Shown piece by piece: positions 12,896-22,809 of a DNA stretch of 64,000 nt (the first letter of the stretch is position 1; each line of letters opens with the position of its first letter). The stretch lies in NCBI GenBank assembly GCA_012064415.1, contig SSNU01000265.1:62001-126000 (forward strand), given 5' to 3'. The translations under genes and the position numbers were made by a program. The notes below the pieces were generated by a model. That model did not search any database. It was not told where the DNA came from and was given only the letters and a program-made list of their open reading frames with translations. This DNA comes from Gyrodactylus bullatarudis (lineage: Eukaryota; Platyhelminthes; Monogenea; Gyrodactylidea; Gyrodactylidae).

Positions 12896-13275
12896 TTATA
12901 ATAACAGAAAACTAATGATAATAAAGCTGAAAAACTTGTCGAACCATGTATACCTGATTGATGTAAGGAACTGATTAGAAGCTTTTTGTATTGAGAAAAA
13001 TATGCAATAATAATTCTAATTCTAAAGCAAAATCTGTGTCGAATTAGCAATCTGCAAATTAAAATATGCAGTCAAGCTTGAAAGGAAAAGGTTTGGCGTA
13101 TTTTATTCCTATTACCTCTTAATCGGAGCGATAAATATTGATAATTGATGTGATCCAGAAAATATTTCTAAAATTTTTCTGTCATAGTCAAAATCAGCCG
13201 TCAGAGTTGATCTACTATTCCATCGATGGCTTGCTAAATCTATAATTCTATATAATAAAAGACTTATGGTATTAA

Positions 13276-13491
13276 CCCTTTCGGTGCCGATGGACATATA
13301 TGTCCATTTTCCAAAATTTTTAAACCTTCATAACTCTACCAGTTTGATAGGTTTCTGGATCAATTAAAGTTTAAATTGAAGTCCACAATGTGAACTTGTA
13401 TTAGTAATATTTTTGGCCAAATAACCTGGTATCTTCAAAGCTAAATTTTGGTTTTTATAAAAATTGTGAAATAGTTTCGGCACCGAAAGGA
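13276..13491. mobile_element. piggyBac-like miniature element (TIR CCTTTCGGTGCCGA)
   Basis: TTAA at 13,272 is followed by CCCTTTCGGTGCCGA. The reverse complement TCGGCACCGAAAGG ends near 13,490, followed by TTTA, one base off TTAA. Just inside the left end is the subterminal palindrome GGACATATATGTCC. The 216-bp body is non-coding. It is probably a deletion derivative mobilised in trans. Confidence 0.6.
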
Positions 13492-15299
13492 TTTAGCACA
13501 TTCTAACCCATGAATCAGAATTATAGCGAAGCGTATTAAGCCTATAAATGCAGCGATGTCAAAGGTATCAACCACAAATTATTGCTAAGTTAGGAAAGCT
13601 ATTTCGAGTATTCTAAGAGCTATGAAAGGTTTTTTAAACAAGAATGAATAATTTCAAGAATAAATTCGAATATCATATTTTTATTGAATTAGAAAGTAGA
13701 AACTCAGAGTGTTGAATGCCTCATTGAAGCTAATTTTCTAAATTTTCGCCCTTTAGTTTGGTTACTCGAATTTCGTTCCTCAAAAGCTTTGTGGCTTCTG
13801 ATTGGTCAAAAGGGGCAGACTTTTTCATTTACACTTAGAAGCATGTGACTAATACATTTTTCAATTTAATTACATCTTTTCTTAACTTGTATCATAATAC
13901 AAAAAAATCGATATGAGTTGTCTTCACCATGTTTTGTGTATGAGAATATTCGCTGAAAATTCCACTTTACCTGTATTCATTTAATTTATTTATTCATGTA
14001 TGATAGAGTACTGTGTTAAGTTATTGAAAAAGTAGAAATTTTGGGAAATTGAGTTTCTTACAACACATCATGGGTTTATTACATTAAGGAATTCGTAAAA
14101 TAAATTTTTTCCTGACTTTCCGAAGAAAAATATTGAGTCTCTATTGAGTAAAAATAGTAAATTATCATCTTCATGTCAACTAGCTCTACTTTTGCTTGTT
14201 CTCCCTTTTAAAGGAAAATTATGATTATAATCGATGGAATGAAAATTATTTGTTGATGAGGTAGCAGCATCTCATCAGGCGATAGATTTCAGTCGAAAAA
14301 AAATGGAAAAAAATTTATTCATTAAATCGTAAATGAAGCGTAAATAAAATTTGAGCTCTCTATATCACAAATGAAATATCTTTTGTGCCATATTTTGTAC
14401 ATTTCAAAATGAATTATCCTAAAATCATCATTCGAAATCATTAGATAATTACCATTTTTGCAAAGAACAAAATGATTTATTCAATGACATTTTTTGATTG
14501 ACATACGATGGGCAAAATTCTAATTACATAGTAAGCTCATCTCTGATTGGTCAGTTTGGTAAAAGTGTAAAAAGACAAATTCATTCATATTCTCTTAATG
14601 TCGATGTTCATTTCATTGCATTCAAACAAAAAAAATATAATTTACACGATCGGAAATTGGATTCAATAAAAAGCAATTTCACATGATTTCATCAGTTTCT
14701 TCTTTCTTTCGACTGATCACACGGATAAAATTGCAATTAAAATAAAACTCTAAAAAAAATTAATGAGACAGTGAGAGTTCTTATGGTTTGATTAAACTAG
14801 AGGAAAAGAAATTTACACTTTGGTTCAGGACTCGTTTAAAAAGTTAAATTGAATATGCAGATTTGGTTCAAAAATAACGCTCTCATTTCGAGTATACTCA
14901 TCAGTCTATGAATTTGTTTCTATTTTTAGACTCAGAACATCACTTTGAGGATTTTGAACCAGTTTCCAGACAAGAAAAATGATCCTAACATACATTTAGT
15001 AGGGTAAGAAATGAATTTTAACTTTTCGAGTTTAGCCTTTCATTTGATGGAAAATAAGAGAAGAAAGGTTGTTTTAAATCTTACTTAGATAATAAGTTAT
15101 TATTAATAACTGAAGATGTCAAATTTTCGAATTTTTTTTTGTTAGAAAAAAATCTTATATTGAATTGAGAATATAAATACAAATTATAACGAAATCTGCT
15201 TGTAAAAATAGAAATAAAATACAATAAATAAAATAGATAGATTGATCTGTACAATCATGAAATGTTAAAATGTTAAGTCATAAAATAAGGTAAAGGCTC
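13492..15299. other. AT-rich stretch with one fold-back arm
   Basis: A solitary right arm of subfamily A lies at about 14,091-14,200 (TTTTTTCCTGACTTTCCGAA, then TCATCTTCATGTCAACTAGC). Open frames in the rest are short and have no recognised match. Confidence 0.5.
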
Positions 15300-15551
15300 T
15301 CGAGTTGAAAATATTTGAGCAATAGGAAAGCCTGGGAACTAGAGTCTGCAAGAAATTCGAAAATCATCTGATTGATTTAAATTAGGTAAGAGAGGAAAAA
15401 TATAGTCAAAAAGTGGAAAGACCAGTGATTTGTAAGCTTTTAGTCTTACATCAGCATTTTTAATGAATTTTACTACAAGAAATGATAAATTTTGAATTAT
15501 TGAATATATGATCTTTTTGAATCTGAATACACTCGGAAAAAATCCGGTCAC
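15300..15551 (-). pseudogene. Non-LTR retrotransposon relic (post-RT region)
   Basis: The minus strand encodes FLVVKFIKNADVRLKAYKSL followed by VFPLFDYIFPLLPNL. This matches the region after the RT palm in the better copies at 54.1-55.1 kb (ISKFIHDPELRLNMYRSFIR) and 63.2-63.7 kb. Only about 70 codons survive. Confidence 0.6.
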
Positions 15552-15608
15552 TTAGGGAATTTGGGATTTTTGCATCTCGGTATCAAATTTTCCTGACAAT
15601 ATTTTGTT

Positions 15609-15660
15609 AACCCTAGAATGTAAACTCGGGTTAAAAATAACCCGAGTTGATTTCAAAACT
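15609..15660. repeat. Solitary piggyBac-like terminus
   Basis: TTAACCCTAGAATGTAAACT is followed by a perfect hairpin (AACTCGGGTT, loop, AACCCGAGTT). This TTAA plus CCC start plus subterminal palindrome has the same layout as the miniature elements at 12.4 and 13.3 kb. No matching right end was found. Confidence 0.4.
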
Positions 15661-16122
15661 AAATATTTTTCTCATTTTTATTTTTCTCCCTCTCAGGTCT
15701 CATGTAATCTTTAATGAGTCTTTTAATAAAACATTTCCAATCCCCTCTCAAATTTCATTTTAGTTTCAATTTTCCACTTTTTCAACTTTCAAATCCAAAA
15801 TTTTTATCGATTTCAAAGATTTGAAGCAGTTAAATATTGATATTCAGGGTCAAAATGAGACGAATATTTCGAATTTGGCCGAAGAATTTGAGCGAAAATT
15901 ACTCTTTCCAAGAAAAAGTTCAATCTCTATATTTTGGATCATTTTCCCTCGTGATAATCGAAAAATTCAAATGGTTCGATTTCTCACCGTAATGACGAAT
16001 TTCTGTGAATTCCTGCAGGCGAATTCGAAATATTCGTCTTATTTTGATCTTGAATATCAATATTTAACTGCTTCAAATCTTTGAAATCGATAAAAATTTT
16101 GGATTTGAAAAAGTGGAAATTT

Positions 16123-18764
16123 GAATCCGGCTGTTTAAATCTATCCTCGAGAATAAGGATGAAGCAATTTTTCCAGAGTTTAATTCATTTGTTTTTAACT
16201 TTGCAGGTCTCAATCTTTCCCTATTTGCTAAACAGGTTTTGAGCCTTGGACCGAAATTTTGCATTCCAAACAGAACGAAAATGGAAGTTGAAACGGACAT
16301 TGGCTTTGAAACATTCTTGGACCGGACAGATAGCATCACAGCGAGCTCTGATGAGGCTAGAGACCGCTTCAACACAGTGACAAGAGATGCGTGGCAACAA
16401 TTCAAACAGAAAAATATAGATTTTTCGTTTCTTACGAAAAGCCATTTTCAAGCCCTCAGTGAATTAAGAAAAGACCCGGAAATCCTGTTATGTCATTTGG
16501 ATAAAGGTACGGGTATTGCAATCGTATCCAAAAGTGATTATGTTCAGAAAGGAAAATTAATCTTAGCGGATAACTCAAGATTTCGACCAACAGAAGCAGA
16601 AACAGCTCTGAGAAGAATTAAAGGCTTCGAGAAGGCGATCGCAAAGAAGGTAGATTATCTTGTCGAGAGAGGATTCATCGATGAAACTCAAGCACAAACA
16701 ATGAAGCCACAATCCAACGAAATCGGAAGGTTGTATCTTCTCCCTAAAGTTCATAAGGATCTGACCAAAGGATTGAAATATAGGCCGATTCTCGACATGT
16801 CAGCAACTCCACAGCATAAAATTGTGAGGTGGCTAACTGAAACTCTAACGCCTTTGAGGAATGAGCTATGCAGATTCTCAGTTAAGAATTCGGTCGAATT
16901 TGTGGAAAAACTAAGGAATGTTGATTTCGCATCTTCCAAAATGGTGTCGTTCGATGTCAGTTCCCTGTTTACAAATGTACCGCTAAAGGAAACGGTAAAG
17001 TTTATTTGTGAGAAGCTTAATGAATTTCCAACTATTTGCAGTGTCCCCCCAGATGTTATCTCCGAATTAATTTTGATGACGGTTCAAAACATTGACTTCA
17101 AATTTGCCGGCTATTACTTCAAGCAAACAGATGGTGTAGCAATGGGCAGTCCAATCGGTCCACTCCTTGCGGATATGTTTTTTGCTTCTCTTGAAAGTCG
17201 TCAAATGAGTTGCCTTATCAGTTCCTCCCGCCTGTATGCGCGTTATCTTGATGATACCTTCCTGGTCCTTGATGAAAGAGATGATATTGACGGAATTCTT
17301 TCAAATCTCAACTCCATGCATGGCGGAATCGAATTTACCAAAGAAGACGAGGATGAAAAATCATTAAATTTTCTTGATGTTTTAGTAACCAAGGTCAATG
17401 AAATCGCTCAGACGAGGATCTTCAGAAAGAAATCAGTACCTTCGCAATTTATGCCTTTCCTTAGTTTCAGTCCTGTGTACCAGAAGAAGAGCTTGGTGAG
17501 GAATGAGTTCCTAAAAATTGAAAGATTAACGTCTGAGGTGAACAAAGTGAAGGACAAAGAAATATTGATAGAGTTGTTAATGAAAGACGGGTATCCTGAG
17601 GCTTTCATAAGAAAACATTCCAATGTCAGGGTAAAGGCAGATGAAGATGTCGAGGAACTCACCCCGATTTATCTAAGAGTACCATTTAAGGGCGACGCTG
17701 CTCACCAGGTATTAAACAATAAGCTCTTCGAGATAACAAAGAAGGCATTTCCAGGGCACAAACTGCAAATACTTCCAAAAACGACGAAGCTCATTCCGGA
17801 CCTGAACAAAGATCCAGTCCCATGGCTCGAGAAGAAAGGTGTGATCTACTCGTTCAAATGTAAATGTGGTTCAACCTATGTAGGCCAAACAGTTAGACCA
17901 GTCAAGGCGAGGATCAAAGAGCACTTGAGTCCTGGCAACAAAGGTTCTGCGGTTCAGGAGCACTTGAAGGATGCCAATCACACTGCTGATGTGAACAACT
18001 TCAGTATCTTATTTCAAGCAAACCCAAGTGATCCTCCCAAGATGAGAGCAGATGTCTTAAACAAAGCAGAAGCCCATTTTATCAAAAAGTTAAACCCAGC
18101 TCTGTGCAAGCAAAAAATCCTGGCCACTAAGTTAGGCCTGACGGGAAAAAGCAGATTTACAAACAAAAGTAAGCTTGACAGAGCTGCAAAGCTGCTTGAA
18201 AATTTCCCTATTTGTAGTTCTACCCAGAAACCCAATGCAAGCGAAGTTAGAGTGATAATTGAACAAAATGAGCAAGTAGTTGAATCTACGCCTCCCCTAA
18301 ATGATCTCCAGTCTTCGGCCCCAGTAACAAGTACAATTGAGATTGAAAGTGAAAATTCAGACAAGTCAACGGTAGTTGATAATCTAATTAAATCTCAACC
18401 TGTAATTAGCAGTATTCAAAGCAAAAAGAAGGCTGCACCTGCGATTATCAAAAGAGGTAGAAAACGTAAAAGTCTAAGTGGGCAACCAACGATGGACAGA
18501 TACGTGAGGAGGAAACAATGATCGTGGATACTAGCAACCAACCCTCCCCTGTTGTACTCGGGAATGATAGAACCAATCAGAGGATATTATTGTACATTTT
18601 ATTTATTATATATATCTAGCCGGTGTAATAGTCTGACGAGATCCGGTGAAATATAAGCTTTATTACTAAATATCCACTTGACTTCCAAATCCTCTAAATG
18701 AGTCTCTCATTTGAAACTAAAAATATTTTCGAAGAAGCTCGGCAGTTCTTTCCCAACAAACAAA
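16123..18764 (+). mobile_element. Penelope-like retroelement (PLE) with GIY-YIG endonuclease
   Basis: The element body runs from the break in the fold-back interior at 16,123 to where fold-back sequence resumes near 18,765. Its 3' non-coding part (18,522-18,764) holds a short hairpin (AAATGAG, TCT, CTCATTT). No 5' terminal repeat was found and the frame has no good start codon near its beginning, so the copy is probably 5'-truncated. The base composition is less AT-rich than the flanks, which suggests recent arrival. Confidence 0.85.
16125..18521 (+). CDS. PLE polyprotein: reverse transcriptase plus GIY-YIG endonuclease
   Basis: This is an open frame of about 798 codons without internal stops, closed by TGA at 18,521. 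It begins at the element boundary with no ATG, so the N-terminus is probably lost. The upstream stop at 16,122-16,124 lies in host sequence. Visible order (positions along the frame): NLSLFAKQVLSLGPKFC at the start, the typical PLE entry to RT; RPILDMSATP; SFDVSSLFTNVP; DGVAMGSPIGPLLADMFF; and the catalytic RYLDDTF at 17,241. Then FLDVLV, and GIY-YIG nuclease at about 17,838-18,110 (GVIYSFKCKC with STYVGQT, then ARIKEH, then AEAHFIKKLNPALC). The C-terminus is basic (KRGRKRKS, AT-hook or nuclear-signal like) and ends QPTMDRYVRRKQ. PLEs copy RNA into DNA at a nick made by the GIY-YIG domain. With the key RT and nuclease residues present, only the N-terminus seems missing. Confidence 0.95.
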   Translation: MRLFKSILENKDEAIFPEFNSFVFNFAGLNLSLFAKQVLSLGPKFCIPNRTKMEVETDIGFETFLDRTDSITASSDEARDRFNTVTRDAWQQFKQKNIDFSFLTKSHFQALSELRKDPEILLCHLDKGTGIAIVSKSDYVQKGKLILADNSRFRPTEAETALRRIKGFEKAIAKKVDYLVERGFIDETQAQTMKPQSNEIGRLYLLPKVHKDLTKGLKYRPILDMSATPQHKIVRWLTETLTPLRNELCRFSVKNSVEFVEKLRNVDFASSKMVSFDVSSLFTNVPLKETVKFICEKLNEFPTICSVPPDVISELILMTVQNIDFKFAGYYFKQTDGVAMGSPIGPLLADMFFASLESRQMSCLISSSRLYARYLDDTFLVLDERDDIDGILSNLNSMHGGIEFTKEDEDEKSLNFLDVLVTKVNEIAQTRIFRKKSVPSQFMPFLSFSPVYQKKSLVRNEFLKIERLTSEVNKVKDKEILIELLMKDGYPEAFIRKHSNVRVKADEDVEELTPIYLRVPFKGDAAHQVLNNKLFEITKKAFPGHKLQILPKTTKLIPDLNKDPVPWLEKKGVIYSFKCKCGSTYVGQTVRPVKARIKEHLSPGNKGSAVQEHLKDANHTADVNNFSILFQANPSDPPKMRADVLNKAEAHFIKKLNPALCKQKILATKLGLTGKSRFTNKSKLDRAAKLLENFPICSSTQKPNASEVRVIIEQNEQVVESTPPLNDLQSSAPVTSTIEIESENSDKSTVVDNLIKSQPVISSIQSKKKAAPAIIKRGRKRKSLSGQPTMDRYVRRKQ

Positions 18765-18837
18765 TTTTTTCCTGACTTTCTTGATAAAAATATTGAGTTT
18801 TTTGTATAAATAGCTAATTTCTCATCTTCATGTCAAT

Positions 18838-19233
18838 TAGGTTTAGATGAGAATTTACTATATTTACAGAAAACTCAATATTTTTCTCCAGATTAACAGA
18901 AAAATATAATTTTTTGAATTCTAAAACGGAATGATCTAATAAAGTGTGAATATTCAAAAAAAATTCCTTCACTTGACTGCTTCGAATCATCGAAATCGAT
19001 AAAAATGCTGGGTTCAAAAGTTGAAAAAGTGGAAATTTGGTACATTTTCGAAATTCGAAAAACGGCCTAATTTTGGTCAGATTGAATATTTTCCGGAATT
19101 TTTTCGAATATTCACATTTTATTAGATCATTCCGTTTTAGAATTCAAAAAATTATATTTCTCTGTTAATCTGGAGAAAAATATTGAGTTTTTTGTAAAAA
19201 TAGTAAATTCTCATCTACATGTCAACTAGCTTT
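18838..19233. repeat. Fold-back element, subfamily A, compact copy
   Basis: The left arm (GATGAGAATTTACTATATTT, then CTCAATATTTTTCTCC) is mirrored at the right (GGAGAAAAATATTGAGTTTT to ATTCTCATCTACATGTCAAC). The block ATTCTAAAACGGAATGATCT and its reverse complement lie inside. It abuts the right end of the PLE-interrupted A copy directly. It is about 395 bp and codes for nothing. Confidence 0.75.
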
Positions 19234-19370
19234 ATATTTAAAAATATTCATTTTTGTATACAACAGTATAAGTCTAAGAAGAAGAAAAAATCTGTGAATA
19301 ATTAAATTTCTTGAACAAAAAAGATTTTAAAAGAATAGTTTGATATATTATTGAAGACATCAGTTATAAG

Positions 19371-19839
19371 TAGGACCTCAAAAATAGTACCAAATAAAAT
19401 AAAAAATACGTCTTTCTGCATCTCATAAACTGGAAAATCAGAAGCGAATAGTACTTTGAAGAAAATACGTTCTGAGAGATTCTGAGTGAAAAACAGTACT
19501 TAACAGAAAACTCTTGCAAAAGTATTCATATCTTGTGTCATCAAAATTTCTGATTTTTTGTCAAATTCTTTTCACCATTCTGCTGTTATAGCGCATATTT
19601 TACAAAATAAATCCTTATAGTTTAAATTTTTAATTCTATGGACTGCTTAGAATTCTTGTACTGCTAGCTCAGGAATCTACTTACCCAGAAAATTCAAGTT
19701 AATTCAAAAAAATTGTACTACAAAGTCTCGGGACATTAATTTATTGCAGAAATAGTACCAGCTATCTTTAAATTGAGATAAGATGTTAGTCCTTTGTCTA
19801 GAGTAAAAATAGACCAAATAGTACTTTTTTGAGGCCCTA
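19371..19839. repeat. TIR repeat, family D, copy 1
   Basis: The ends are TAGGACCTCAAAAATAGTAC on the left and GTACTTTTTTGAGGCCCTA on the right, an imperfect inverted repeat of about 20 bp around 430 bp of non-coding sequence. The interior (TCTTGTGTCATCAAAATTTC, GTTATAGCGCATATTTTACA) recurs in the last intron of ATG5 at 57.9-58.4 kb, and a lone right end lies near 40,546. It is a miniature DNA transposon of unknown superfamily. Confidence 0.65.
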
Positions 19840-22095
19840 GTCTTTAAAATTATCTTGGGTTATTAATTTTTTATTGGAACAAGATTATTCTGCTTTCAAG
19901 TAGCAACATTAAAATTTGTGATTTTAGCAACAAATTCAAACTACTTGAAGACATTATTCACAAATTTGACATCTTCAGCATGTAATTAACTCTCTAAAAT
20001 GATGGTCAAAGCTTTGCGATATTCTAATTTTTTGATTTTGATGATCTACCCCTAATATGTATAATTCACTGATGCTAACCAGACTTAGTTAGAGGAGGGT
20101 GATTTTTTTGAAAAACTAGTCAAATGGAAAAAAATATTCAGAACGTATTTTTGAAAAGATCTTTCTTAGTTTTTTTTTTATTTTTAAAAATAAATTATTA
20201 TTCCAGAGGTAACCTAATTTTTTTCAGATGGAATTTTTTATTATTTTCAAAATGTATCGGCCTATTTCTCAATGTGAGAATTTGAGCAAAGAGGTTTACA
20301 GAAATTCGTCATTTTCAAGAAAAAAAAAACTTTTAATAAAATAGTGTAGAAATTGGAGTGATTTTCGACATAAACCTAAAATTTAAATGTCAATTAGGTT
20401 TAGGACAAGTTGAAACCTTAAGCTAATTTTCGGTATTTTTTGGTACCAGCCCTAATACATATTCTTCTAGCTTGATAATTTTACTTGCTAATGAGGGGTG
20501 AAAAAGTATTTCAAGTATTTTTCAGTTCAAATTATCGCTCAAGAAAGTGTTGTGTGTTCCACTAGTGGAACAATTGGAGATGAAATTCATATAAGAGAGT
20601 CGGACCTTTTCCGAAACTTGAAATTGATTCGGACTCACAATTTTTTCATTCTTCTTCCTGGTCAAGTTAACGTAGCGAATGTTATCGGTGTTCTTTTGTT
20701 CTGCGGAATTGAATTCAGTTGAGCTCATTTCCATTTCTCTTGGTGATTAAATAATAATTTGTAAATTATATGTAATCTTATTCCGTTCTACAATATAATA
20801 TTATCCACAAATACTCCCAAATCATGTAGATTTAATTCAAATTTCTATTATTCAAGCATTTCTTCTTTGGACGTAAATTATTAAATTATATGAAAAGGCA
20901 CGTTATAATGGTACTCTAATAGTAGTATTGAATGATTTTTGAAAAAATGAGCCAATCAAATGATTCCAAATAAAATACTTGAACGCTATTGGTTAATCTT
21001 CCACAAGGATGTTGAATCAGAATGAAGTGATCTTTAAACGCTGATATTACTTCTCTCCTCTGTTTCATAGAAAGAATAATTTATAAACAAGTTTTTTTGC
21101 TGTTCATCATAGAGATAATATATTATTTTATTAAAGGAACAAGATCTATCTCTCCAGTTTCTGGTTAATGATAAGATCCATACTTTATAATATATAGACT
21201 ATTTTATATTATTATATGGTAAAGGGAGAAGATAGTTTTTAGAGTTCCAGACTTTTAGTTAGACTACATATAAGGGTTATACAAATTTTTACAACTTTTT
21301 TATCTATTTGCTCATTCGATAGGGAATTAAATTTTGAGAAAAAATCCATTTGTGCATTTGAAATTCATATAAGATTCTCCTGAGGAATGTATTCGAGTTT
21401 AAAATTGCCACCCAATTTTCAATGAAACCTTGGTGATCGAACAAATTTTTAACTTTAAGACCAAAGATAGTAATCTGCTCATAAAGAGACAAAAACCGTC
21501 AAATTCATAGTTCTATGATTTCTGTTTTAGTCGAATCATAAGTTTTGATTCATGAGTAAAAGATCCATAAATAGGAGTACAAAATGTGCCAATCAAAGAG
21601 GAGCTTAAATAAGCCACTTTAGTATTTACAATTTTTAATAGTACCTTATGTCTGTGAAATAACCATTTTGCTAAGACATTAATTAACTCGAATTCAATTG
21701 GTTTTGAAAATACACAAACGAAAAAATTCATATAGAAAGCGTTGTATGATAATTTCAGAGTAAAATTATGGTTCCTGTGACACCTGAGAAATTACTCAAT
21801 AAAACCATCTTTGGAGCTTATTGAAGGTCCAAAAGAAACATTGAACTCATCTTCTTCAAACTCTAATGAATCATCTTCTTCACTATCATTCGAATTCTGA
21901 TAACCAGGATTCGACGATGCATCAGAAACAAGGAAATGCTAGGGCTCTCAGGAACCTCTGCTTGGCTAGTCATGATAAAATGAAAGAGGTGATAAATTAT
22001 AAATTTTATCATATGGACCCCTCTGATAGAAAGGGACATGTCTTTTTGGAAATAGTATTTCTAATTAGAAAGCAAATAAAAACATAAAAATATAA
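19840..22095. other. Mostly unassigned stretch with a candidate acidic exon
   Basis: At 21,938-21,792 on the minus strand, CCTAG is followed by an open stretch of 48 codons ending in TAA (containing SNDSEEDDSLEFEEDEFNVS). It reads like an acidic terminal exon but is unplaced. Open frames on both strands near 20,498-20,734 and minus frames at 21,304-21,731 match nothing I recognise. A short repeat near 20,506-20,545 (TTATCGCTCAAGAAAG) also occurs at 55,185-55,215. Confidence 0.35.
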
Positions 22096-22809
22096 ACCTA
22101 ACTGACAAGAAGATGAGAAATTACCTATTTTACAAAAAGCTCAATATTTTTTTTGGAAGGTCAGTAAAAAATAATTTTTCGAATTCCATGATAAAATAAG
22201 ACAATTAGTTGGGAAAATTAAAAAAAAAATATCCAGAAAATTTCAATCTGACCAAAATTAGGCCGTTTTTCGAATTTCGAAAATGCACCAAATTTCCACT
22301 TTTTCAACTTTCGAATCCAATATTTTTATCGATTTCAAAGATTTAATTCAGTTAAATGCAAATATTCGCGATCAACATTAGACGAAGATTTCGAATTCGA
22401 CTGCAGAAATTCACAAAAATTTATAATTTTTCTGACAAATCGAAAAATTCGAACTTATTGATTATCAGTGATGATTTATCACGAAGGAGGATAATCAAAA
22501 ATTTAAAAGTTTAACTTTTTCTTGAAAACAGTAGACTCTTCTCTACCTCCACAGCCCGAATCGAATTTTTTTGGAAAATTTTTGATTCGAAAGTTGAAAA
22601 AGTGTAAATTTGGTGCATTTTCGAAATTTGAAAAACCGCCTGATTTTGGTCAGATAGAATTTTTTCAGAAATTAAAAAAAAAAATTCAACTTATTGGATC
22701 ATTTTATCATGGAATTCGAAAAATAATTTTTTTCCTGACTTTCCGAAGAAAAATATTGAGCTTTTTGTAAAATAGATAATTTCTCATCTTCATGTCAACT
22801 AGCTTTATG
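22096..22809. repeat. Fold-back element, subfamily A, long copy
   Basis: The left end AACCTAACTGACAAGAAGAT and the right end ATCTTCATGTCAACTAGCTT bound about 714 bp. Mirrored internal blocks include CTGACCAAAATTAGGCCGTT against CCTGATTTTGGTCAGATAG, and CACTTTTTCAACTTTCGAAT against ATTCGAAAGTTGAAAAAGTG. Confidence 0.75.

Larger units (their letters stand above)
15770..18838. repeat. Fold-back element, subfamily A, interrupted by a Penelope-like element
   Basis: Positions 15,770-16,122 are the A interior, itself palindromic: the AAATTTTTATCGATTTCAAA and AGCAGTTAAATATTGATATT blocks are mirrored around about 15,950. The A right end (TTTTTTCCTGACTTTCTTGA to CATGTCAATTAGGTTTA) resumes at about 18,765-18,838. 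The insert is the Penelope-like element. About 150 bp of A sequence normally present between these points is missing, so insertion went with loss of target DNA or followed an earlier deletion. Confidence 0.65.

Noticed and set aside
16239..16241. TTG at 16,239 as the start of the PLE protein
   Set aside because: The frame is open upstream to 16,125 and encodes more of the family's N-terminal RT entry (NLSLFAKQ); the true start is probably lost by truncation.
20498..20734. Overlapping open frames on both strands with a perfect GTTCCACTAGTGGAAC palindrome
   Set aside because: No family match in either strand and no splice signals that would decide which, if any, is coding.
21304..21731. Two minus-strand frames that might be a retrotransposon ORF
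   Set aside because: No motif of RT, endonuclease or transposase is visible.
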